NCBI GenBank assembly: GCA_020859995.1
Contig: JAJBVE010000231.1
Span: 1-47,475 of the forward strand
Reading direction: 5' to 3'
Length of the DNA: 47,475 nt
Origin: Clostridiales bacterium
GTDB taxonomy: Bacteria; Bacillota; Clostridia; Lachnospirales; Lachnospiraceae
Numbering within the stretch: the first letter of the stretch is position 1; each line of letters starts with the position of its first letter. This document shows, one piece after another, positions 1-6,595 of the stretch. Both the position numbers and the translations under genes were made by a program. A model generated the notes under the pieces. It was not told where the DNA came from. It made no database searches and saw only the letters and a list, made by a program, of their open reading frames with translations.

Positions 1-93
1 TTAATAATCAGCTAAGGGATATATTTACTTACAAATCGGGCCGGGTGCGGCTTTAGCCGCAAAACACTTTGCTCGGTCTTGCGCATCAAAAAA

Positions 94-115
94 CCGCCCT
101 GTTTAAACAAGGCGG
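94..115 (-). terminator. Rho-independent terminator, minus strand
   Basis: Hairpin with CCGCC/GGCGG outer arms and a GTTTAAAC core. Read on the minus strand it is followed directly by a run of six T (plus-strand A at 88-93). It sits 37 bases past the stop of the 58-codon ORF and would end the phosphatase transcript. Confidence 0.75.
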
Positions 116-151
116 CTCTAAAATAACCGATGATACTATCAACTGTTCATC

Positions 152-328
152 TCACATCGTGTCATACAAGATTCTGATCTCTTCATAAATCTGCGCAAAA
201 TCAACCTCGCAGTCTCCTCCATAAATTCCAACAGGCACTATAGCATCAAAGCTGTATATCACATAGGACTCACTATTTGGCAGGCGAAAAGTCTGGCAAA
301 CCGGAACTTTTTCTTTCCAAATCTGCAT
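152..328 (-). CDS. Small hypothetical protein, 58 aa
   Basis: The ATG lies two bases after the stop of the upstream PHP phosphatase gene, so the two are probably translationally coupled. The phosphatase C-terminus supplies a GGAGG about 18 bases upstream, which is rather far for a ribosome binding site. The product begins MQIWKEKVPVCQTF and ends EEIRILYDTM. It is soluble-looking, with no membrane segment and no signal peptide. A terminator follows closely. I do not recognise the family. It could be a real small protein or the remnant of a longer downstream gene. Confidence 0.45.
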   Translation of the reverse strand: MQIWKEKVPVCQTFRLPNSESYVIYSFDAIVPVGIYGGDCEVDFAQIYEEIRILYDTM

Positions 329-330
329 GA

Positions 331-1101
331 TTATAAATCAAGCAGATCCTCCACCTTCAGTCCATATTTTTCTGCCATCTGCATGGCCTTGTCATACACC
401 TCCTGCTCGCGGATCTGCGATGGACGATGGGCGTCAACTCCCAGCACTACCCGGTTTCCAACCTGGCCGACGATCTTCCAGAAGCGTTCTGACGGATAGT
501 GGCGGTGCTGCAAAAGTCCCTGAAGGTTGATCTCCAGCGGAATATGAAGGTCATACAGCGCCCTGCACAGGCGTATGATCTCCCGCTCATACACAGCGTC
601 CGGGCCCTGATAATTGATCAGGTCCGGATGAGCCAGATAGAGAAAAGCCCCTGTCTCCATCCCGGCAATGACGGTATCTACATATTCCTTTAGAAAAGCG
701 TCACTTTTCGTGGGCGTGCCGGTGTAGGTACCATCTGATTCACGTCCCAGAAAATGCTGACCCATGATCAGATAGTCAGCTTTTACGCGGTGTACCATCT
801 GCATCTGCTCCGGAAAAATCTCCGGTGTGTATTCTGCTTCAAAGCCGGCAAGCAGGCGGATTCTCCCCTCATATTCACGCGCAAGGAAGCGGATTGTGCT
901 CACATATTCATCCGCCTGCTCCATGTCCATACGGATCGTTGAAACATAACCTTCCTGTCGCGGGCAGGGAATATGATCCGCAAAGCCAAGCACCTCCATT
1001 CCCATGGAAATCGCAGCTTCGATGTAGTCGCGTTCGGAGCCCTCCGCGTGTTTGCAGCGAATGGTATGTGTATGATAATTTGCTTTCATGTATTGGTTCA
1101 T
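331..1101 (-). CDS. PHP-domain histidinol-phosphatase family protein
   Basis: A metal-dependent phosphoesterase of the PHP superfamily, 256 aa from the chosen start, which is the usual length for HisJ/HisK-type histidinol phosphatases (penultimate step of histidine synthesis). Visible metal-binding motifs in order are HTH at residues 10-12, GFADH near residue 45, GQHF near the middle, LAHPDL, and DAHRP near the C-terminus. The start is MNQYMKANYHTH because GAGGAAGAAA precedes that ATG. The reading frame stays open upstream through an inverted-repeat element but has no ribosome binding site there. No other histidine genes are nearby, so the substrate in this organism is inferred from family only. 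The downstream 58-codon ORF is probably co-transcribed. Confidence 0.88.
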   Translation of the reverse strand: MNQYMKANYHTHTIRCKHAEGSERDYIEAAISMGMEVLGFADHIPCPRQEGYVSTIRMDMEQADEYVSTIRFLAREYEGRIRLLAGFEAEYTPEIFPEQMQMVHRVKADYLIMGQHFLGRESDGTYTGTPTKSDAFLKEYVDTVIAGMETGAFLYLAHPDLINYQGPDAVYEREIIRLCRALYDLHIPLEINLQGLLQHRHYPSERFWKIVGQVGNRVVLGVDAHRPSQIREQEVYDKAMQMAEKYGLKVEDLLDL

Positions 1102-1216
1102 TTTCTTCCTCATCCTGTGTAAAATTTTAACGGTTCTATATTTCATCGTTCTGAAAAGTGCTAAAATACAGCTTGTATAGCATACCATACTTCTCCTTGG
1201 AAAACTACCGTTAATA

Positions 1217-1320
1217 TAACTTATCGGAAGGAAAGCGCGCTTGCGGGCTTTCACCCGATAAGTTAACGACAGAATCGCCAGATTCTGGAGCATTATGCGA
1301 AGTGCTTTTCTTCGCATAAT
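1217..1320. repeat. Compound inverted-repeat element (three nested/serial hairpins)
   Basis: Three consecutive palindromes fill this intergenic stretch. The first is an 11-bp stem (1217-1227 with 1255-1265) enclosing a GAAAGC/GCTTTC inner stem. The second is AGAATC-gcca-GATTCT at 1271-1286. The third is an 11-bp stem ATTATGCGAAG/CTTCGCATAAT at 1292-1302 and 1310-1320. None is followed by a T run. It lies in the leader of the phosphatase gene, so it could be a structured 5' UTR or a non-autonomous palindromic repeat element. Confidence 0.6.
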
Positions 1321-1357
1321 ATTGTTTCAGCCAAGAAAATGAAAGCCAAAATTATTA

Positions 1358-1386
1358 TTGAAATCTGTTTTTACCTGTGTTATAAT
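1358..1386 (+). promoter_or_regulatory. Promoter of the plus-strand antisense RNA
   Basis: TTGAAA at 1358-1363, a 17-base spacer, and TATAAT at 1381-1386. This is near-consensus for the housekeeping sigma factor. It points at the 20-base repeat and terminator that follow, with no ORF start downstream, so it probably drives a short noncoding RNA starting near 1393. Confidence 0.75.
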
Positions 1387-1397
1387 TACGAGCGGAT

Positions 1398-1417
1398 AAA
1401 AGAGATAAACGTGTCCA
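1398..1417 (+). repeat. Direct repeat copy A (antisense RNA 5' region)
   Basis: Twenty bases identical to 1573-1592. The similarity continues for about eight more bases with one shift. On the minus strand this copy reads like a decayed toxin start (TTG GAC ACG TTT ATC TCT TTT) that stops after about ten codons, as if it arose by partial duplication of the toxin gene. Confidence 0.85.
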
Positions 1418-1430
1418 ATGTACCAAAATG

Positions 1431-1460
1431 AAAGCCCCGGATGTTCGGATCCGGGGCTTT
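1431..1460. terminator. Bidirectional terminator shared by toxin mRNA and antisense RNA
   Basis: Perfect 12-bp stem AAAGCCCCGGAT/ATCCGGGGCTTT with a six-base loop. It is followed by T-rich sequence on the plus strand (CTTTCTGTTCC then six T) and by CTTTCATTTTGG on the minus strand. It lies between the convergent toxin gene and antisense RNA. Confidence 0.85.
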
Positions 1461-1506
1461 CTGTTCCTTTTTTACATGGTGGCTTCTCCACGAGGCTGAT
1501 TACCGA

Positions 1507-1593
1507 TTATTTATCGCCGTCCAACCATTTGATGAAGTAGTAGCTAACTACTTCAACCGTAACTGCGATTAAAAAAGAGATAAACGTGTCCAT
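1507..1593 (-). CDS. Small membrane peptide, candidate Fst-like type I toxin (28 aa)
   Basis: A 28-residue peptide starting MDTFISF and ending FIKWLDGDK. It has one predicted transmembrane helix (about residues 4-22), then a short charged tail beginning Trp-Leu-Asp. That is the plan of Fst/TxpA-like type I toxins, which insert in the membrane. Translation is marked by an exceptionally strong ribosome binding site (GGGAGGTGG, about 5 bases before the ATG). It has its own promoter (1639-1667), a terminator (1431-1460) and a convergent RNA whose 5' end matches its start region. Toxicity is inferred. Membership in the Fst family rests on size, helix and tail, not on an alignment. Confidence 0.72.
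   Translation of the reverse strand: MDTFISFLIAVTVEVVSYYFIKWLDGDK
1573..1592 (+). repeat. Direct repeat copy B (toxin start region)
   Basis: Identical over 20 bases to 1398-1417. On the minus strand it covers the first codons of the toxin and most of its start codon, and the extended match reaches the ribosome binding site. Pairing here would block ribosome loading. Confidence 0.85.
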
Positions 1594-1638
1594 GTTACCA
1601 CCTCCCTCTGTACCATATGTAGGATCGGTAACGGTCTC

Positions 1639-1667
1639 ATGATATCATTAAGTCGTTAATTTGTCCA
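1639..1667 (-). promoter_or_regulatory. Promoter of the toxin mRNA
   Basis: On the minus strand TGGACA (1662-1667), a 17-base spacer, and TATCAT (1639-1644). This predicts a start near 1632 and a toxin mRNA of about 200 nt ending at the shared hairpin. From here to glyQS (1668-1909) I see only AT-rich sequence and the glyQS terminator. Confidence 0.6.
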
Positions 1668-1754
1668 CTCTTTATTTTACATTTTCCTTATGTGTTATAT
1701 ATTTTTATATGAATAATCCAATAAAGTTGTTTTAAATCACAAAGCATTTATAAA

Positions 1755-1792
1755 AGCCATAGGTTTTGCATAATTTTGCAATACCTATGGCT
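1755..1792 (-). terminator. Terminator of glyQS
   Basis: Ten-bp stem AGCCATAGGT/ACCTATGGCT with a complementary GCA/TGC pair inside the loop region. Read on the minus strand it is followed by T-rich TTTATAAATGCTTT. It lies about 120 bases past the glyQS stop. Confidence 0.6.
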
Positions 1793-1909
1793 GATATAAA
1801 ATACTCTCGCTCTTTTCTTTGTTAAAATATTTTATCGAAAAACCTCAAATTATTTCCACTAGCCTGTCTATCGACAACGAAAAAAATTTCATCTGTAAAA
1901 GTGAAACTC

Positions 1910-3298
1910 TTACCACGCAAATTTCTCCTCGAAATATGCCTTCAGGTCTTTGATCTTTATGCGCTCCTGCTCCATGCTGTCGCGGTCGCGCACGGTCACG
2001 GCACCATCCGTTTCGGAGTCAAAATCGTAGGTCACGCAGAACGGTGTCCCGATCTCGTCCTGTCTGCGGTAGCGCTTGCCGATGTTGCCGCGGTCGTCGA
2101 ATTCGCAGTTGTAATATTTGGAAAGCTCGGTATATACCTTCTCGGCGCCCTCGTTCAGCTTTTTGGAGAGCGGCAGCACGCCGATCTTGACCGGTGCGAT
2201 GGCCGGATGGAAGTGCAGCACGGTGCGCACGTCTCCACCCTCGAGAGTCTCTTCGTCATAGGCGCTGCAGAGGAACGCCAGCACCACGCGGTCCGCGCCA
2301 AGCGACGGCTCGATGACATACGGGATGTATTTTTCTTTCTTTTCCTCGTCAAAATAGGTCATATCCTGACCGGAAGTATTCTGATGCTGGGTCAGGTCAT
2401 AGTCGGTGCGGTCCGCGATGCCCCAGAGCTCGCCCCAGCCGAACGGGAACAGGAACTCGATGTCGGTCGTGCCCTTGCTGTAGAAGCAAAGCTCCTCCGG
2501 GTCATGGTCGCGCAGGCGCAGCTCGTTCTCATTCATGCCCAGCTTTTTCAGCCACTCGAAGCAGAAGCTTCTCCAGTACTGGAACCAGTCAAGATCTGTG
2601 CCCGGCACACAGAAGAACTCCAGCTCCATCTGCTCAAACTCACGGGTACGGAAGGTAAAGTTGCCCGGTGTGATCTCGTTGCGGAAGGATTTGCCGATCT
2701 GCGCAATACCGAACGGCAGCTTTTTGCGGGAGGTCCGCTGTACGTTTTTAAAGTTTACAAAAATGCCCTGCGCAGTCTCCGGGCGCAGATAAACGGTATT
2801 CTTCGCGTCCTCGGTCACGCCCTGGAAGGTCTTAAACATCAGATTGAACTGACGGATATCGGTGAAATTGTGTTTGCCGCAGGACGGGCAGGGAATCTTG
2901 TGATCCTCGATGTAATCCCGCATCTCTTCCTGGGAAAAAGCGTCAATCGGCTTGTCCAGGGTCAGCCCCTGCTCCGCGCAATAATCCTCAATCACCTTGT
3001 CCGCGCGGAAGCGCTCGTGGCACTCTTTGCAGTCCATCAGCGGATCCGCGAAGCCGCCGAGATGGCCGCTCGCCACCCAGGTCTGCGGGTTCATCAGGAT
3101 CGCGCAGTCCACGCCGACATTGTACGGATTTTCGCGTACAAACTTCTGCCACCAGGCCTGCTTGACATTATTCTTGAGCTCCACGCCAAGGTTGCCGTAG
3201 TCCCAGGTATTCGCCAGGCCGCCGTAAATCTCCGATCCCGGATACACAAAGCCTCTGCCCTTCGCCAGCGCTACGATTTTTTCCATAGTCTTTTCCAT
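1910..3298 (-). CDS. glyQS: Glycyl-tRNA synthetase, alpha2 (single-chain) type
   Basis: A class II aminoacyl-tRNA synthetase charging tRNA-Gly, 462 aa. It is the dimeric single-chain type rather than the GlyQ/GlyS two-subunit enzyme. The N-terminal motif 1 region contains [15 protein letters not shown] four-cysteine insert (C90, C93, C137, C140) is a likely zinc site. Motif 2 is [19 protein letters not shown], and motif 3 includes [11 protein letters not shown]. The anticodon-binding domain follows from about residue 370. AGAAGAGGAGAAAC precedes the ATG. No T-box leader was seen upstream. A long open frame on the opposite strand is a shadow of this gene. Confidence 0.97.
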   Translation of the reverse strand: MEKTMEKIVALAKGRGFVYPGSEIYGGLANTWDYGNLGVELKNNVKQAWWQKFVRENPYNVGVDCAILMNPQTWVASGHLGGFADPLMDCKECHERFRADKVIEDYCAEQGLTLDKPIDAFSQEEMRDYIEDHKIPCPSCGKHNFTDIRQFNLMFKTFQGVTEDAKNTVYLRPETAQGIFVNFKNVQRTSRKKLPFGIAQIGKSFRNEITPGNFTFRTREFEQMELEFFCVPGTDLDWFQYWRSFCFEWLKKLGMNENELRLRDHDPEELCFYSKGTTDIEFLFPFGWGELWGIADRTDYDLTQHQNTSGQDMTYFDEEKKEKYIPYVIEPSLGADRVVLAFLCSAYDEETLEGGDVRTVLHFHPAIAPVKIGVLPLSKKLNEGAEKVYTELSKYYNCEFDDRGNIGKRYRRQDEIGTPFCVTYDFDSETDGAVTVRDRDSMEQERIKIKDLKAYFEEKFAW

Positions 3299-3514
3299 AA
3301 CAGTTTCTCCTCTTCTTTATTATCATTATGTCCGCATATCCATAAATAATGTTCCCGCAAAGATGAGAAAATTCTTATCTTCCTATCTCCAGTCTTCCCG
3401 ACATGCAGGCAGGACGCGGAAGCATCTGCTGCAGACACTTTCTCAACCATATAAACGATCCATTGTCCAAAGCCAATGGGATGCGGCCGACTTCTTTCAG
3501 CCAGCTCATCTTTC

Positions 3515-4231
3515 TTAATATATAATGTAAACGCGGTTCGCAATCTTCTGCTCAGCGTAGGTCTCTTCCTCTCCCTCATAGACCTTGCTGGAAGGAAGGA
3601 CCAGGCCTTCCTCTTCCTCCTGATCTCCGGTCGCGTTTACCGTATCCGCTGAAATCATCTCCGCGTTCGAGCTGATATAGGTCACGCTCCCTCCCTCCAC
3701 ATGAACTTCCATGGGAGCCTGCACAATCACCACTTCAGCTGACATATCACCAAACACCGTGCTGTAGCTGACCTCGCTGCCGGATACTTCTCCGTCCGTC
3801 ACCCGATAAAAAGTCGTATCAAACAAGTATCCTTCCAGCTGAGCGCTGATGATCGATCCAGTGAAAAACTCTACATTATTAAATGCAGCATAATCCTCCG
3901 CGGACGAAAACAAAAGCTTCAGTGTAACGGTACTGCCGTCATTGGTAAAACTCTTCACTGTGATCGAATCTTCACCATTTTCCGCGTTGTACTCGTCCAC
4001 TTCCGCGTTAATCATCTCTTCGAGTTCTGTCACATCATAATAAGACTGATCCAGCGTCTCCTGAACAATCTCAGTCACGCTTCCATCCGAAGCAATGGAA
4101 ATCGCGTCCGACTCCTGCGGAGTCCACGAACTGCCCAGATTCAGCATATCATCCAGCGTATCGCAGCCGCCAAGCAGCATGACCGCCACGCAGATCACCG
4201 CCAATGCCGCTTTCCTTTTTGCTGTAGCCAT
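3515..4231 (-). CDS. Predicted lipoprotein of unknown function, 238 aa
   Basis: A type II signal peptide with a lysine/arginine N-region, a hydrophobic core and the lipobox LLGGC (lipidated Cys 23). It is therefore probably anchored to the outer face of the membrane. The mature part is acidic, about 215 residues, mostly predicted beta and loop, with no recognised domain. An EEEE tract lies near the C-terminus. The start is MATAKRK because GGGGAGGAAAA precedes it; a frame extension further upstream lacks a ribosome binding site. Similar small lipoproteins are common near housekeeping genes in Lachnospiraceae, but I cannot name a function. Confidence 0.8.
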   Translation of the reverse strand: MATAKRKAALAVICVAVMLLGGCDTLDDMLNLGSSWTPQESDAISIASDGSVTEIVQETLDQSYYDVTELEEMINAEVDEYNAENGEDSITVKSFTNDGSTVTLKLLFSSAEDYAAFNNVEFFTGSIISAQLEGYLFDTTFYRVTDGEVSGSEVSYSTVFGDMSAEVVIVQAPMEVHVEGGSVTYISSNAEMISADTVNATGDQEEEEGLVLPSSKVYEGEEETYAEQKIANRVYIIY

Positions 4232-4257
4232 TTTTCCTCCCCAAACTTTTATTACAT

Positions 4258-4382
4258 GGCAGCGCAAGCTGCCAAAATTCCTTGTGCGCCTGTGTCATTC
4301 ATTCGACCAGCGGCTACTGCCGTCTGGTCGCTGCGCCAGGCGCACGGCAGCGAAAGCTGCCAAATTCCTTGTGCGCCTGTGT
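4258..4382. repeat. REP-like intergenic repeat pair with hairpins
   Basis: Two direct copies of a roughly 37-base unit (4258-4295 and 4346-4382). Each starts with a perfect hairpin GGCAGC-tetraloop-GCTGCC (GCAA and GAAA loops) followed by the same AATTCCTTGTGCGCCTGTGT. Between them is a third hairpin, CGACCAG/CTGGTCG (4304-4310 with 4324-4330), and TGCG/CGCA arms at 4332-4344. The arrangement resembles paired REP/BIME elements between recO and the lipoprotein gene. Confidence 0.7.
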
Positions 4383-4394
4383 GCATTATAAAGG

Positions 4395-4411
4395 GAAACG
4401 CCCCACGTTTC
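4395..4411 (-). terminator. Possible weak terminator after recO
   Basis: Short hairpin GAAACG/CGTTTC with a five-base loop, 48 bases past the recO stop. On the minus strand it is followed by CCCTTTATAAT, a poor T tract. Confidence 0.3.
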
Positions 4412-4458
4412 AACTGTTTTTTGCTTACAGAAACAGGAATGCTTTTATATGAGTCTTT

Positions 4459-5115
4459 TTATGCCGTCATCTGCCGCAGAATATCGAGTGATTTAAATTT
4501 CCGGTCTATGGAAACACTGTTGCGATAATCCTGCACGCTGCGGAATTCCTGAAATATGTCCGGCTGCAGTGTAAACTGATATAGCTTCTGTATCGGTGCG
4601 CGTATCACATATGAAATCGCGTATCTGGTCGATTCGTGCAGGGATGGATCCTCGGCCGTTTCAAATGGAAATTCACCGTTCATGACCATCGCTTTCATCT
4701 CAAAAATGCAGCGGATCAGTTCATTATCCGGCTCTGGCTTTGGCAGCGTGCGCAAGGTCATATACAACAGATTCAGCATTCCGGCTGCGTCCAGATTTTC
4801 TCTGGTATAATATTCCGCGAGCTCCATAAAATAACAGGCATAGCAGGAAGAAACAATATCCTCCCGCACTTCGCGAAAATATTCGGAAATATCTGCCTGT
4901 ACGAGCGTATAGGCATTTTTTCCCTCGTAGACTGTAAAAACGCCGAACGCAAACGGCGTGGCGGCCGCGAGCAGCGGGCTGTTCGGCTTACGCGCGCCTC
5001 TGGCGAAAGCCGTGATCTTGCCTCTTTCCCTGGTCAGAAGGACTGTCCGCCTGTCATATTCACCCACCGGCGCGGCCAGAAGCACCATACCTGTCAGCTT
5101 TAAGGGGTCGCTCAT
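4459..5115 (-). CDS. recO: DNA repair protein RecO
   Basis: A recombination mediator that helps load RecA on single-stranded DNA with RecF/RecR. The protein is 218 aa, slightly shorter than the usual 240-250. The N-terminal OB-fold is recognisable (GMVLLAAPVGEYDRR, then LTRERGKITAFARGARKP), and the helical C-terminal half follows. The CxxC zinc-binding cluster present in many RecO proteins is absent. GGAG lies about nine bases before the ATG. It is downstream of era, an order common in Firmicutes, but separated from it here by a tandem-repeat array. Confidence 0.93.
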   Translation of the reverse strand: MSDPLKLTGMVLLAAPVGEYDRRTVLLTRERGKITAFARGARKPNSPLLAAATPFAFGVFTVYEGKNAYTLVQADISEYFREVREDIVSSCYACYFMELAEYYTRENLDAAGMLNLLYMTLRTLPKPEPDNELIRCIFEMKAMVMNGEFPFETAEDPSLHESTRYAISYVIRAPIQKLYQFTLQPDIFQEFRSVQDYRNSVSIDRKFKSLDILRQMTA

Positions 5116-5181
5116 CGTGCTTCACTCCAGTCTTCGTTAAATGCCCCCAAATTTTTCTATTTTTCAAAATCTGTAATTGCT

Positions 5182-5350
5182 CAGTTCGAAGCCGGTTTTC
5201 TCAGAACCTGTGGATTCATCTGTTCGAAACCGCTTTTCCAGAACCCGTGAATCCATCTGTTCGAAACTGCTTTCCCAGAACCCGTGAATTCATCTGTTCG
5301 AAACTGCTTTTCCAGAACCTGCGAATCCATCTGTTCGAAACTGCTTTCCC
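5182..5350. repeat. 37-bp tandem repeat array (minisatellite), about 4.5 copies
   Basis: The anchor CTGTTCGAAA recurs at 5220, 5257, 5294 and 5331, exactly 37 bases apart, with a diverged copy at 5182. Copies differ by a few substitutions (for example GTGAATCC against GCGAATCC). There are no spacers, so it is not a CRISPR. The period is not a multiple of three, so an open frame crossing it is not a credible repeat protein. It fills most of the 291-base gap between era and recO. Confidence 0.9.
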
Positions 5351-5406
5351 AAAGTTTGTTGACAGCTGCTTTAAATATGCTGTACTGAATCATTTCTTAT
5401 AAGCTA

Positions 5407-6480
5407 TCAGTCCAGTTCTTTCTTATCATATCCAAAGTTCTTGATCAGAAAATCGCTGTCGCGCCAGTCTTTTTTCACTTTCACCCACAGTTGAAGGTTG
5501 ACCGGCTCTTCGAGCATCTGCTCGATCTCATAGCGCGCCTGAGAGCCAATTTTTCGGAGCATCGCTCCGCCCTTGCCGATTATCATCCCCTTATGGGAAT
5601 CCTTCTCGCAGATAATGGTCGCCTCAATGTCCATGATCCAGTCGGCGGTCTCACGCACATGAATTTCCGCCTGCGCTCTGCGGCCAAGTGGGACATTCTG
5701 GCTCGCCGTTATCTGCTTTTCACCAGATTTTGGCGGATGTTCGTGCCTGTGCCGGCTTCTGCCGCGCACCGCCTCAGCTCTGTCATCTTTTCTTTTCTGA
5801 CTTCCCGCCGGCCGCTCCTGCATATACTCTATCGTAACCGCGATTCCGTGCGGAATCTCTTCCTCCAGGCAGCGGAGAGCCTTTTCGCGGATCAGCTCCG
5901 CCACGATCTGACGCTGCGGCTGGTCAGTAACGGTATCTTCATCGTAAAACTGAGGACCGCACGGCAGATAGCGGAATATCGCGCGGATCACCTCATCCAT
6001 GTGGAGGCCCCGAAGCGCGCAGACTGGTATCATGTCCGCGAAATCATAGATATCCCGATAGACGTCCAGATAACGGTTGATTTCGTGTTTGTCTACCGTA
6101 TCCATCTTATTCAGAATCAGGATCACCGGCTGATGTACACTTTTCAGCATCTGCGCGATGGCCAGTTCTCCCTTGCCGACGTACTCGACCGGCTCCACCA
6201 GCCAGAGCACGACATCCACTTCCTTCAGCGTCTGCTCCGCGGCCGTCACCATATACTCGCCCAGCTTGTTTTTTGCCTTATGAAGGCCGGGCGTGTCCAG
6301 AAAAATAATCTGGCCTTCCTTCGATGTGTAAACAGTCTGAATCCGGTTGCGCGTCGTCTGCGGCTTGCTGGAGGTGATCGCGATCTTCTGACCAATCAGA
6401 TGATTCATCAGCGTGGATTTTCCTACGTTCGGCCGTCCGATCAGCGTCACAAAGCCGGATTTAAAGTCTGCGTTTTGCAT
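5407..6480 (-). CDS. era: GTPase Era with an inserted segment before the KH core
   Basis: An essential Ras-like GTPase that binds 16S rRNA in late 30S assembly. G1 is GRPNVGKS (15-22), G2 TT (42-43), G3 DTPG (62-65), G4 NKMD (124-127) and G5 CAL (154-156). The C-terminal KH domain keeps IIGKGG (about 300-305). At 357 aa it is about 55 residues longer than typical Era. The excess is residues about 222-280, rich in Arg/Lys/His, placed between the KH beta strand IAVTIEYM and the strand DIEATIICEKDSHKG. The frame is intact and all catalytic motifs are kept, so it is probably functional. Confidence 0.96.
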   Translation of the reverse strand: MQNADFKSGFVTLIGRPNVGKSTLMNHLIGQKIAITSSKPQTTRNRIQTVYTSKEGQIIFLDTPGLHKAKNKLGEYMVTAAEQTLKEVDVVLWLVEPVEYVGKGELAIAQMLKSVHQPVILILNKMDTVDKHEINRYLDVYRDIYDFADMIPVCALRGLHMDEVIRAIFRYLPCGPQFYDEDTVTDQPQRQIVAELIREKALRCLEEEIPHGIAVTIEYMQERPAGSQKRKDDRAEAVRGRSRHRHEHPPKSGEKQITASQNVPLGRRAQAEIHVRETADWIMDIEATIICEKDSHKGMIIGKGGAMLRKIGSQARYEIEQMLEEPVNLQLWVKVKKDWRDSDFLIKNFGYDKKELD

Positions 6481-6595
6481 AAAACAGTTTCCTCTTTACT
6501 AAATTTTCTTCCATGCCCTGGCAAAAATTTTTAATACTTCTTTTTCGATCCCACCAAAGGCTCAGCAGCTTCCCCAATCGAATTCCATCTAAGGC

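Larger units (their letters stand above)
1393..1472 (+). ncRNA. Candidate antitoxin RNA of a par/Fst-like type I module
   Basis: Inferred RNA of about 75-80 nt, from the promoter ending at 1386 to the terminator hairpin at 1431-1460 and the T-rich stretch after it. Its 5' half (1398-1417) is identical over 20 bases to 1573-1592. That second stretch is antisense to the toxin mRNA start codon and first codons. The RNA can therefore pair with the toxin translation start in trans, and with the shared terminator region. This layout (convergent transcripts, common terminator, direct repeats at the 5' ends) is that described for the enterococcal par locus RNA I/RNA II. No coding potential is seen in it. 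Confidence 0.65.

Noticed and set aside
1901-3349. Long plus-strand open frame (482 codons) opposite glyQS
   Set aside because: Complement of a clearly recognised synthetase; no ribosome binding site and no family-like features.
3299-3514. T-box leader upstream of glyQS
   Set aside because: No GGGTGG-ACCGCG-type T-box sequence or associated terminator was found.
5182-5350. CRISPR array
   Set aside because: Repeats are strictly tandem with no spacers, and no cas genes are present.
5181-5393. 70-codon minus-strand ORF across the tandem repeats
   Set aside because: The 37-base period shifts frame at each copy, and there is no ribosome binding site; the array is better seen as noncoding.
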